From assembly GCA_023432075.1 (NCBI GenBank), contig JAEYVD010000814.1:1-64000 (forward strand): DNA of 64,000 bases, given 5' to 3'. The translations under genes and the position numbers were made by a program. Within the stretch, counting starts at the first letter, position 1, and the number at the start of each line of letters is the position of its first letter. Positions 48,677 to 57,396 of this stretch are shown one piece after another. The notes beneath the pieces are model-generated. The model made no database searches. It saw nothing but the letters and a program-made list of their open reading frames with translations, and had not been told where the DNA came from. This DNA is from Pseudomonadota bacterium (GTDB lineage: Bacteria; Pseudomonadota; Gammaproteobacteria; Burkholderiales; Burkholderiaceae_B).

Positions 48677-49744
48677 ATGGAGACACAGCCGAACCAACGA
48701 TCACTCTCGGCAGCCGTCCTATACACAGGCTGTAGAAGCTCCACCGCTCGACAGGGCCGCGGCAAGGGTATCGGGATATTCGCTCTGGCCGGCCCACGCC
48801 AGTTGATTGCGTTGGGCGAGCGGGCAACGCCGGAAAATCCCTCCTATCTGGCATTTGGTCGCAGCGGTCGCGTGCTTTATGCCGTGCATGGCGATGGCAC
48901 GACGGTCAGCGCATACCAGGTAGCGGAGGACGGCGGGCTGGCGCCTATCGGCGCGCAAGATTGCGGCGGCAGGAATCCCGTTCATCTGCTCGTGAGCCGC
49001 TCAGGACGCTGGCTGATGGTGGCGAACTACGCCACCGGAACCCTCAGCGCGCTGCCCATTCTCGCCAATGGCGCATTGGGGCCCGTTGCGTCGTCGCTCT
49101 CCTTGCCCGGAGACGCCGGGCCACATCGCACGCAGCAAACGGGTGCTCACCCGCACCAGCTTGTCTACCACCCTGCCAGCGACTGGATCGCGGTGCCGGA
49201 CAAAGGGACGGACGCCATTCATACCGTGCGCATCGACGAGGCAACGGGCGCATTGCAATGGCAAGGCAACGCGCGCCTACCCGCCGGCAGCGGCCCTCGC
49301 CACCTCGTTTTCAGCCCCGACGGCGCCACTGCATGGGTCACGCTGGAACTGTCCAGCCAGGTTCTTGCCGCCGCCGTATGCCCCGACAGCGGCACGTTCA
49401 CCCCCACGCAGCGGCTATCGACCCTGCCGGACACCTACACGGGCGACAACACCGCCGCCGGCATTGTGTTGCTGTCCGATGACCGCCTGTTTGTTTCCAA
49501 CCGAGGCCACGGCAGCGTCGTTGCGTTCAGCGTCCAAGGGGGCCGAATGACGTCCCCACGCTGGTACCTCACGCACGGCACGATTCCTCGCTTCATTACG
49601 GCGACGCCTGATCAGCAGCGCCTGTGGGTCGCCAACGAGGACAGCGATGTCATCGAGTGCCTGGATGGCGCCGGCCCGCTTCAACCGATCGCTCTCACCG
49701 GCAGCCCCGTCTGCATCGTATTCAAGCCCGGAGTTTCAACATGA
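48677..49744 (+). CDS. Lactonase of the 7-bladed beta-propeller (Pgl) family
   Basis: 355 residues. YbhE/Pgl-type propeller with repeated GDGTTVSAYQ, VANYATGTLS, PDKGTDAIHTVRID and HGTIPRFITATPD blades. No signal peptide is evident. Family members hydrolyse 6-phosphogluconolactone or other sugar-acid and carboxylate lactones. Gene order (next to an aconitase and a PrpF isomerase) suggests a lactone of a tricarboxylic acid rather than the pentose phosphate pathway. Confidence 0.85.
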   Translation: METQPNQRSLSAAVLYTGCRSSTARQGRGKGIGIFALAGPRQLIALGERATPENPSYLAFGRSGRVLYAVHGDGTTVSAYQVAEDGGLAPIGAQDCGGRNPVHLLVSRSGRWLMVANYATGTLSALPILANGALGPVASSLSLPGDAGPHRTQQTGAHPHQLVYHPASDWIAVPDKGTDAIHTVRIDEATGALQWQGNARLPAGSGPRHLVFSPDGATAWVTLELSSQVLAAAVCPDSGTFTPTQRLSTLPDTYTGDNTAAGIVLLSDDRLFVSNRGHGSVVAFSVQGGRMTSPRWYLTHGTIPRFITATPDQQRLWVANEDSDVIECLDGAGPLQPIALTGSPVCIVFKPGVST

Positions 49745-50937
49745 CGCAGTCCCCCCTTCCCCGCCAAGCCCCAATCCGCGCCACTTACATGCGCGGCGGC
49801 ACAAGCAAAGGCGTGTTCTTCACGCTTGACGACCTGCCTGATTGCGCACGTCACCCCGGCGTGCCCCGCGACGCGCTGATGCTGCGTGTAATCGGCAGCC
49901 CAGACCCCTATGGCAAACAGATTGACGGAATGGGCGCAGCGACCTCAAGCACCAGCAAAGTCGTGATCGTCAGCCGCAGTGAGCGCGACGACTGCGATGT
50001 GGACTATCTGTTCGGCGCCGTCGCCATCGAAGGTGCGGTGGTCGACTGGAGCGGCAATTGCGGCAACCTCACCTCGGCCGTCGGCCCATTCGCGATCCAG
50101 CGCGGGCTGGTCGATGCCCCAGCCGAGGGTTGGGCCACGGTTCGCATCTGGCAAGCGAATATCCAGAAACGAATCGTGGCGCATGTTCCCGTCAGTGGAG
50201 GCCAGGTGGTGGAACTGGGTGACTTCACGCTGGACGGCGTGACGTTCCCCGCTGCCCAGGTCAAGCTCGAGTTCCTGGATCCCGGCGCCGATGCCGATAG
50301 CGAAGGCGGCGCCATGTTTCCCACGGGCAACCGTATCGATACCTTGCGAGTGCCCGGGGTTGGCGATGTACAGGCCACTCTGATCAACGCCGGCAACCCG
50401 ACGATCTTCGTCGCTGCCTCGGCGCTCGGTCTGCAGGGCAACGAATTGCAGCAGGACGTCAACAACAACGCCGAACTGTTGGCCCGCTGCGAAGCGATCC
50501 GTGCACATGCAACGGTTGCGATGGGCCTGGCCGCCAGCGCTCAGGAAGCGACCGAGAAGCGCCCACACACGCCAAAACTCGCCTTCGTCGCCAAGCCCAC
50601 CGGCTACATCGCGTCCGATGGCAAACCCGTCGATACCGCATCCATCGACATCTGCGCTCGAATCCTGTCAATGGGCAAGCTGCACCACGCCATGACGGGA
50701 ACCGGCGCCGTTGCCATCGCGGTTGCCGCTTCCATTCCCGGCACTCAGGTTTCAGAACTGTTGGGCAACTCCGCCCGCGCGGAGATTCGTTTTGGGCATC
50801 CGTCCGGCACCTTGAACGTCGGCGCACAGGCGGCGCAACACGACGGCGAATGGGTCGTCGAAAAAGCCCTGATGAGCCGGTCGGCCCGTCGCCTGATGGA
50901 CGGCCAGGTCTATGTGCCCGAATCCCTTGTTCTGTAA
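49741..50937 (+). CDS. prpF: PrpF-family isomerase (aconitate/methylaconitate type)
   Basis: 398 residues, two-domain PrpF/DapF-like fold. Hallmarks: ATYMRGGTSKGVFF, DGMGAATSSTSKVVIV, WSGNCGNLTSAVG and SMGKLHHAMTGTGA. PrpF isomerises 2-methylaconitate; relatives act on 4-oxalomesaconate and trans-aconitate. ATG 49741 has CCCGGAG upstream and overlaps the end of the lactonase. No methylcitrate synthase or lyase is nearby, so a trans-aconitate role is as likely as propionate metabolism. Confidence 0.88.
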   Translation: MTQSPLPRQAPIRATYMRGGTSKGVFFTLDDLPDCARHPGVPRDALMLRVIGSPDPYGKQIDGMGAATSSTSKVVIVSRSERDDCDVDYLFGAVAIEGAVVDWSGNCGNLTSAVGPFAIQRGLVDAPAEGWATVRIWQANIQKRIVAHVPVSGGQVVELGDFTLDGVTFPAAQVKLEFLDPGADADSEGGAMFPTGNRIDTLRVPGVGDVQATLINAGNPTIFVAASALGLQGNELQQDVNNNAELLARCEAIRAHATVAMGLAASAQEATEKRPHTPKLAFVAKPTGYIASDGKPVDTASIDICARILSMGKLHHAMTGTGAVAIAVAASIPGTQVSELLGNSARAEIRFGHPSGTLNVGAQAAQHDGEWVVEKALMSRSARRLMDGQVYVPESLVL

Positions 50938-50949
50938 TTGCCACGCATC

Positions 50950-53601
50950 ATGAACGATCTTCCTATTCTGCCGCTGGCCGGCCGCACGATTCGCTACGTC
51001 CCGATTGCCAGCCTGCCCGGTGTGGAGCGGCTTCCCTTTTCCCTGCGCATCCTGCTTGAAAATCTGGCGCGGCAAGCGCGCCAGGGACTGGATACCGCGT
51101 CCGAGATGTCCGCGCTGTTGAATCGCGACACCGGGGCCGGACTCACCTTCTACCCAGCGCGCGTCTTCGGCCAGGACATTCTTGGTCAGGTCATGCTGGT
51201 GGACATGGCGGGCCTGCGCGATGCCGTCGCCGATGCAGGCGGCGACGCCAGCGCGGTGCGCCCCAGGGTGCCGGTAGACGTCATCATTGACCACTCGCTG
51301 CAGGTGGACCGCTGGGCCAGCGCCGACGCGCGCCAGGTCAATCTGGACAAAGAGTACGAACGCAATGGCGAGCGCTTCGCGTTCTTGCGCTGGTGCAGCA
51401 GCAGCTTCGAAGGCGTGCGTATCGTGCCGCCGGGCAAAGGAATCATGCATCAGATCCATCTTGAAAACATCGGGCAGGTGGTTCGCATCGAGCCACATCA
51501 GGGCGAGGACTTGGCCATTCCCGATACCTGTGTCGGCACCGACAGTCATACGCCCATGATCAACGGCCTGGGCATCCTGGGCTGGGGCGTGGGCGGCATC
51601 GAAGCAGAAGCCGTGATGGTCGGAAAGCCGGTTGCGCTGGCCTTGCCCGAAGTGGTAGGCGTCGAGGTGCGCGGCCAGTTACGCGAAGGCGTCATGCCCA
51701 CGGATCTTGTACTGACCATCACGCAGCAGATGCGCAAGATCGGGGTGGTAGGCCAGTTCGTCGAGTTCTTCGGCAACGGCCTCGAAACCCTGTCCCTAGG
51801 AGACCGGGGGATGATCGCAAATATGGCACCGGAATACGGCGCCACGGCGGTCTATTTCCCCATCGACCACCGCACCCTGTCCTACCTTCGCATGACAGGC
51901 CGCGACGAATCCCAACTGGAACTGGTGGAGGCCTATGCCAAGGCGCAGGCCCTCTGGCGCGATGCCGCCACGCCGGCGCCGGTGTTCGACCGTGTCATCA
52001 CCATCGTGCTGGACGACATCGCTCCGTGTCTTGCCGGCCCGCGCAACCCCGAAGATCGCGTGCTGTTGGGCGAGGCGAGGCGCGCGTTCGAACAGCATCA
52101 CATCGACATCGCCGGGGTACCCGTGGATGACCGTCGCAAGGTGGCCGTGCAGGGCGCGGACTACGCGCTGCACGACGGCGCCGTCGTCATTGCAGCCATC
52201 ACCAGTTGCACCAACACGGCCAACCCGGTCAACATGATGGCGGCGGGCCTGGTGGCGAAGAAAGCCGTTGCTTTGGGACTGCGCACGCAGCCGTGGGTAA
52301 AGACGTCGCTGGTGCCCGGTAGCCATGTGACCGCCGCAGTGCTGGAAAAGGCCGGGTTGCAAAACGCCCTGGATACCCTGGGCTTTCACGTCGCAGGCTT
52401 TGGCTGCACGACATGCAACGGCGGCTCCGGCCCGCTGCCCCAGCCCATCGCAGACGCCATCGAACATGAAAAGCTGGTGGCCACCGCCGTGTTGTCCGGC
52501 AATCGGAATTTTGAAGGCCGCATCCATCCCAATGTGCGCGCCGCCTATCTGGCGTCGCCCGCCCTGGTCGTCGTGTATGCGCTGACCGGCACGCTGCTGC
52601 GCGACGTCACCACCGACCCCATCGGGTTGGATAAGGCCGGCAACCCTGTGTACCTGCGAGACGTCTGGCCCACCGCCGCCGAGATCGCCGCGCTGGTGGA
52701 CACCACGTACGAGCCGGAAATCTTCCGCGCCAAATACGCGGATCTTTTCGACGGCGGCCCGCAGTGGGATGCGCTATCGGGTAAGGCCAGCGAACGTTTC
52801 AACTGGCAGCCCGACAGCACCTACATCCGCCAGCCCCCGTACTTCGACGGGCTGCGTGCGCAACCCTCGCCGGTGTCCGACATCATCGGCATGCGGCCGC
52901 TCGCCATCCTTGGCGACTCCGTCACCACGGACCATATTTCGCCCTCTGGCGCGATCAGCCTGGGCACGCCCGCCGCCGATTTCCTGCTGACCAAAGGCGT
53001 GCAAAAGGCGGACTTCAACAACTACACCACACGCCGCGGCAACCATGACGTCGCTGTGCGTGCCACGTTCGCGAACATCCGCCTGCGCAACCGTATCGTC
53101 CCCAGCGTAGAAGGCGGCTATACACGCCTGATGCCCGAAGGCGAGCAAATGCGGATCTTCGAGGCGGCAGAGGCCTACCTGCAACGCAAAACGCCGCTTA
53201 CCGTGATTGCGGGCCGCAACTACGGGTGCGGTTCATCGCGCGACTGGGCGGCCAAGGGCGTGGCATTGCTAGGCGTGAAGACCGTGATCGCCGAAAGCTT
53301 CGAACGCATCCATCGCACCAATCTCGTGGGCATGGGCATATTGCCCTTGCAGTTCGAACCGGGCACCACGGCCGATTCGCTGGCGCTGGACGGCTCTGAA
53401 ACGATTGATGTCCTGGGCTTGACCGAACAACTAGCTGTTGGTGATCGTGTCAAGGCCGACATTCACCGAGCTGACGGCACCACGACCACGATTGCGCTGA
53501 TCGTGCGGCTGGACACGACCGAGGACGTCGAATACTGGCGCCATGGCGGAATCATGCCTCTCGTCTGGCGAGACTACCTCCACCAGAACAGCCACCCCTA
53601 A
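50950..53601 (+). CDS. Aconitase (AcnA/AcnD type)
   Basis: 883 residues. The [4Fe-4S] cysteines are visible in AAITSCTNTANP and GFGCTTCNGGSGPL; the swivel domain has NYGCGSSRDWAAKG. The N-terminal region (ERNGERFAFLRW, VPPGKGIMHQIHLEN) is closer to AcnA than to the short AcnD pattern. Converts cis-aconitate and isocitrate/citrate. Encoded with PrpF, a common pairing. ATG 50950 preferred over TTG 50938. Confidence 0.93.
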   Translation: MNDLPILPLAGRTIRYVPIASLPGVERLPFSLRILLENLARQARQGLDTASEMSALLNRDTGAGLTFYPARVFGQDILGQVMLVDMAGLRDAVADAGGDASAVRPRVPVDVIIDHSLQVDRWASADARQVNLDKEYERNGERFAFLRWCSSSFEGVRIVPPGKGIMHQIHLENIGQVVRIEPHQGEDLAIPDTCVGTDSHTPMINGLGILGWGVGGIEAEAVMVGKPVALALPEVVGVEVRGQLREGVMPTDLVLTITQQMRKIGVVGQFVEFFGNGLETLSLGDRGMIANMAPEYGATAVYFPIDHRTLSYLRMTGRDESQLELVEAYAKAQALWRDAATPAPVFDRVITIVLDDIAPCLAGPRNPEDRVLLGEARRAFEQHHIDIAGVPVDDRRKVAVQGADYALHDGAVVIAAITSCTNTANPVNMMAAGLVAKKAVALGLRTQPWVKTSLVPGSHVTAAVLEKAGLQNALDTLGFHVAGFGCTTCNGGSGPLPQPIADAIEHEKLVATAVLSGNRNFEGRIHPNVRAAYLASPALVVVYALTGTLLRDVTTDPIGLDKAGNPVYLRDVWPTAAEIAALVDTTYEPEIFRAKYADLFDGGPQWDALSGKASERFNWQPDSTYIRQPPYFDGLRAQPSPVSDIIGMRPLAILGDSVTTDHISPSGAISLGTPAADFLLTKGVQKADFNNYTTRRGNHDVAVRATFANIRLRNRIVPSVEGGYTRLMPEGEQMRIFEAAEAYLQRKTPLTVIAGRNYGCGSSRDWAAKGVALLGVKTVIAESFERIHRTNLVGMGILPLQFEPGTTADSLALDGSETIDVLGLTEQLAVGDRVKADIHRADGTTTTIALIVRLDTTEDVEYWRHGGIMPLVWRDYLHQNSHP

Positions 53602-53626
53602 CCCCCTCCCCGCGGCGCGAAAGGCT

Positions 53627-53646
53627 CGCCCGGCATCGACCGGGCG
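53627..53646. other. Intercistronic hairpin before the CitMHS gene
   Basis: CGCCCGG and CCGGGCG pair around CATCGA in the 99-bp gap between the aconitase and transporter genes. No U-tract. Confidence 0.45.
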
Positions 53647-53700
53647 GGGCATCGTTCGCTCCGCGATTCCATAACCACAACAAAGCCAAGAGACAAATCC

Positions 53701-55008
53701 ATGCTTACCCTGCTTGCCTACGGGATGATCATCGCGTTCATGGCCCTCATCATGAGCGGACGGGCCACCGCCTTGATCGCCTTGATCACTGTTCCCATTC
53801 TGTTCGCCCTGCTTGGGGGCTTCGGCCCGGAGATCGGCCCGATGGTCATGAGCGGCCTGCGCGCCATTGCGCCGACCGGCGTATTGCTCATGTTTGCCAT
53901 TCTGTACTTCGGCCTGATGATCGACGTGGGGCTGTTCGACCCGCTGATCCGCGCCATCGTCCGCGTCTGCCAGGGAGACCCCATGCGCGTGATCGTGGGC
54001 TCCACCCTGCTCGTACTGCTGGTGTCGCTGGATGGCGACGGCTCAACGACCTACCTGCTGTGCCTGACGGCCATGTTGCCCTTGCACCGCCAACTGGGGA
54101 TCAATCCGCTGATCCTGCCCTGCCTGGCGATGCTGAGCAACAGCATCATGAACATCTCGCCCTGGGGCGGCCCGACGGCACGCGTCATGAGCGCGCTTCA
54201 CCTGGATGCCTCTCAAGTCTTCCTGCCGCTGATTCCCGGCATGATCGCCGCGTCCGCCGTGACACTGATCATCGCATGGTGGTTCGGCCGCCGTGAACGC
54301 GCCCGGCTCAAGACCATTCAGTGGCGCGACGCCGCGCCGGTCATGGAACCTCCGCTGGGCGGCAACGTGCAGCTATCCAGCCATCCTCGCAGCAAGCCGC
54401 TGATGATCTTCAACCTGGTGCTGACCTGCGCGCTGATGGTCGGGCTGGTAGCCGGCGTACTGCCATTGCCGCTGCTGTTCATGGGCGCATTCGCAATCGC
54501 AATCTCGGTGAACTTCCCGTCGCTGCAAGACCAGAAGGAGCGCATGGCCGCGCACTCGGCAAGCGTGGTTGCCGTGGTCTCGGTAATTTTTGCCGCAGGC
54601 ATCTTCACCGGCATCCTGTCGGGCACGAAGATGACTGACGCCATCGCCCAAAGTGTGATCGGCATCATCCCGGAGTCGGCGGGAAATTTCCTTCCGCTGA
54701 TCACGGCTCTGCTCAGCGCACCAATGACATTCTTCCTGTCGAACGACGCCTTCTACTTCGGTGTCGTGCCGATTCTGGCGGAGGCGGGCAAGGCCTACGG
54801 CATCGCGCCGGAGATCATCGCACGCGCCTCGTTGCTGGGGCAGCCGGTCCACCAATTGAGCCCCCTGGTGGCGGCGAACTATGTATTGATAGGCATCGCG
54901 GGCGTGGAATTCGGCGCGCATCAGCGGTTCACGTGGAAATGGGCCGTGCTGCTGGCACTAGTGATGATTGTTGTGGCCGGCTTGATCGGCGTGGTACCGC
55001 TGTACTGA
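53701..55008 (+). CDS. CitMHS-family citrate:proton/metal symporter
   Basis: 435 residues, about 12 membrane segments. The CitMHS features GDGSTTYLLCLTAMLPLHRQ and NISPWGGPTARV are present, and FFLSNDAFYFGVVP near the C-terminus. Imports citrate-like tricarboxylates, usually as a metal complex. Supports a tricarboxylate-degrading cluster. Confidence 0.92.
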   Translation: MLTLLAYGMIIAFMALIMSGRATALIALITVPILFALLGGFGPEIGPMVMSGLRAIAPTGVLLMFAILYFGLMIDVGLFDPLIRAIVRVCQGDPMRVIVGSTLLVLLVSLDGDGSTTYLLCLTAMLPLHRQLGINPLILPCLAMLSNSIMNISPWGGPTARVMSALHLDASQVFLPLIPGMIAASAVTLIIAWWFGRRERARLKTIQWRDAAPVMEPPLGGNVQLSSHPRSKPLMIFNLVLTCALMVGLVAGVLPLPLLFMGAFAIAISVNFPSLQDQKERMAAHSASVVAVVSVIFAAGIFTGILSGTKMTDAIAQSVIGIIPESAGNFLPLITALLSAPMTFFLSNDAFYFGVVPILAEAGKAYGIAPEIIARASLLGQPVHQLSPLVAANYVLIGIAGVEFGAHQRFTWKWAVLLALVMIVVAGLIGVVPLY

Positions 55009-55078
55009 GAGCGCAGCATCAAAGCCCAGACTGAAGCAATTTTCCAAAGCACATTACAGAAAAACTGAGGAGACAACC

Positions 55079-56104
55079 GTGGAAATTCATACGGCTATTG
55101 AGCATGACATCCAGAACGAACCCCGGCGCCGCGCCATGCGTTCCTTGTCGGGCCTGGCCCTGGCGGCGCTGTCCCTGCCGCTATCCCGCATGAGCTTGGC
55201 GGCGGGCCAGTATCCCGAAAAGGCCATCTCGCTGATCGTCCCGCAGCCTGTCGGCGGCGATGCGGATGCCGTCTGCCGGCTGCTGCAACCGCTTTGGCAG
55301 AAGGCACTGGGCCAGTCCGTGATCGTGGACAACCGCGCCGGAGCTGCAGGCAACATCGGCACCGCAGCCGGGTCCCGCGCGCCGAATGACGGTTACACGC
55401 TGACGTTTGTGAACCAGGGAACGATGACCATCAACCCCTTTCTGTACAAAGACCCTGGCTTTCAGGTGGCCGATCTTGCGCCCGTTAGCCTCATGACGTC
55501 GATTGATCTGATCATCTGTGCGCATCCGTCGGTACCCGCCGCGAACCTGGCCCAGTTCCTGGCGCTTGCCCGCAAACAGCCTGGCGGCTTCACCTACGGC
55601 ACTGCCGGCAACGGCAGTGCCAATCACCTTGCAGGCGAAATGCTCAAGTCCATGGCGGGCGTCGATCTCGTTCATGTGCCCTATCGGGGCGGCGGCCCGG
55701 CAATGATCGGTGTATTGGGCGGCGAGATTTCCACGGTCGTTGCCTTTCCGTTGGCCGCGTTGCCGCACATACGCTCTGGCAAGCTAAAGGCCTTGGCCAT
55801 TACCGGCAGCCAGCGCAACCCCGCGCTGCCGGACGTGCCCACGGTGGCTGAAAGCGGCGTGCCGGGATATGAATTCACGTCGTGGATGGGCCTGATCGCG
55901 CCCAAGGGAACGCCCTCGGACCGGATTGAAATTGTGGCCGAGGCCACGCGGCAAGCCATGGGAGATCCGTCTGTCCGTCAGCGCCTGAACGACGCAATGA
56001 CCACACCTGTTGCGGGCGGACCGCAAGCGCTACGGGAAATCATCAAGAAGGATTCGGAAAAGATGTCCGCGCTGATATCCAAGTTCCAGCTCAAAATCGA
56101 CTGA
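55079..56104 (+). CDS. Bug-family solute receptor
   Basis: 341 residues. A long N-terminus contains RRRAMRSLSGLALAALSLPL, a possible export signal, followed by YPEKAISLIVPQPVGGDADA, VDNRAGAAGNIG and NDGYTLTFVN. GTG start with TGAGGAGA upstream. Next to CitMHS and aconitase it may bind a tricarboxylate, the original ligand class of TctC. Confidence 0.93.
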   Translation: MEIHTAIEHDIQNEPRRRAMRSLSGLALAALSLPLSRMSLAAGQYPEKAISLIVPQPVGGDADAVCRLLQPLWQKALGQSVIVDNRAGAAGNIGTAAGSRAPNDGYTLTFVNQGTMTINPFLYKDPGFQVADLAPVSLMTSIDLIICAHPSVPAANLAQFLALARKQPGGFTYGTAGNGSANHLAGEMLKSMAGVDLVHVPYRGGGPAMIGVLGGEISTVVAFPLAALPHIRSGKLKALAITGSQRNPALPDVPTVAESGVPGYEFTSWMGLIAPKGTPSDRIEIVAEATRQAMGDPSVRQRLNDAMTTPVAGGPQALREIIKKDSEKMSALISKFQLKID

Positions 56105-56162
56105 TACTCGCGGCGGCGGTCGCTACGCGGCTTCATCAACGGCGACGCGCTAAAATCCTGCC

Positions 56163-57149
56163 ATGGAGAAGACAAAGGAACTTACCTCGGTACAAGCCCG
56201 CGTTGTCCGCGAGATCGTGGCACTGGTGCGCCGCGAGAAACGCGAGGCGGGCAGCCCTCTGGCAGAAGTCGCACTTGCGGAAGCGATCGGGACGTCGCGA
56301 AGCCCCGTACAGGTCGCCTTGCGGCATCTTTCGGAGTTGGGCATCGTGCACCGGGACGCCAACCGCCGCTTCGTGCTTACACGCGCTGCGCAGGACCTGG
56401 AAGAAGAAGCGAGGACCTTGCTCGCTGAGCCTGATGACCCTCTCTACGACAGGATCGTCCGCGCACGGCAAGCGGGGGAACTGCCCGACGAAGTCAGCGA
56501 AGCTCAGTTGATGAGGCTATTCGGCGTCGCGCGCAGCACCCTGCGAAAAGCACTAGCCCGGATCGCAAAAGAGGGGTGGGTGGAACAACGGGTCGGCAGC
56601 GGTTGGATGTTCCTGCCTATGATCGACTCCCCGCAGGCCTACGAAGAGAGCTATTTGTTCCGACAGTCCATAGAACCCGCCGCGATTCTGAGCCCGTGGT
56701 TCACAGCAAATCGAAGCGAGCTCCAGGGCCTGATCCGGGAACAGCGGTTCATCGTTGACGGCGGCTATCAAACGATGACTGCAATTGAGCTATTTGAAGC
56801 AAACTGCCACTTCCATGAAACTATCGCAAAATGGTCTGGCAATCGATTTGCGCTGCAGACAATTCAACGCCTTAATGAACTCCGCCGCCTGGTAGAGTAT
56901 CGGCAGGCTGGGGCGCGTGCGCCACGGCGCACCCAGGCAGAAGAGCATCTGGCCATTCTCGCCGCGATTCAAACGCAGGATCTTATAGAGGCTGCTGGGC
57001 TGATGCGCAAACATCTCGAGGATGCCAGACGCGCGAAGGTCTACGGACAGAGCGGGTTCTCTGCCAATGCAGTCCAGGACCGGGGAAAAGGCGTCTTCGC
57101 ACTCCAAGCGACGGAAGATCCCACAGCTTCCACCCGAGAAAGGTCTTGA
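56163..57149 (+). CDS. GntR/FCD regulator with two N-terminal winged HTH domains
   Basis: 328 residues, clearly longer than the usual 220-250. Residues about 8-75 read as a GntR HTH (LAEVALAEAIGTSRSPVQVA, then LRHLSELGIV) and residues about 105-150 as a second one (VSEAQLMRLFGVARSTLRKA, then LARIAKEGWVEQRVGSGWMF). An FCD-like ligand domain follows from about 160 (HFHETIAKWSGN). Probably regulates the tricarboxylate cluster that precedes it. Confidence 0.85.
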   Translation: MEKTKELTSVQARVVREIVALVRREKREAGSPLAEVALAEAIGTSRSPVQVALRHLSELGIVHRDANRRFVLTRAAQDLEEEARTLLAEPDDPLYDRIVRARQAGELPDEVSEAQLMRLFGVARSTLRKALARIAKEGWVEQRVGSGWMFLPMIDSPQAYEESYLFRQSIEPAAILSPWFTANRSELQGLIREQRFIVDGGYQTMTAIELFEANCHFHETIAKWSGNRFALQTIQRLNELRRLVEYRQAGARAPRRTQAEEHLAILAAIQTQDLIEAAGLMRKHLEDARRAKVYGQSGFSANAVQDRGKGVFALQATEDPTASTRERS

Positions 57150-57396
57150 TCCGCTTCGCATTGCGATACGCATAGCAGTACAACACGCGGAAGCCTCCGA
57201 CGCTCTTCAAAGTACTGGGACAGCAGGAGCAGATCGCGTGCGCGCGAAATTGCACTTCTTGTTAACCGGTAGATGAAAATGCCGGCCCACGCGTAAAGCT
57301 GCCAAGTGTATCCAACTCTCCCCCAATCATGCTATACCGCGGCCTGAATTGCTGCACAGAAGGCATGGCTCCTCCCTTCGAACGGCAGCTTCAGGA
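57150..57396. other. Gap between the GntR gene and the IS element
   Basis: No gene or clear signal seen; short open frames only. Confidence 0.5.

Noticed and set aside
49741-53601. Methylcitrate cycle (prp) operon
   Set aside because: Methylcitrate synthase, methylisocitrate lyase and PrpR are absent; the neighbours are tricarboxylate transport genes.
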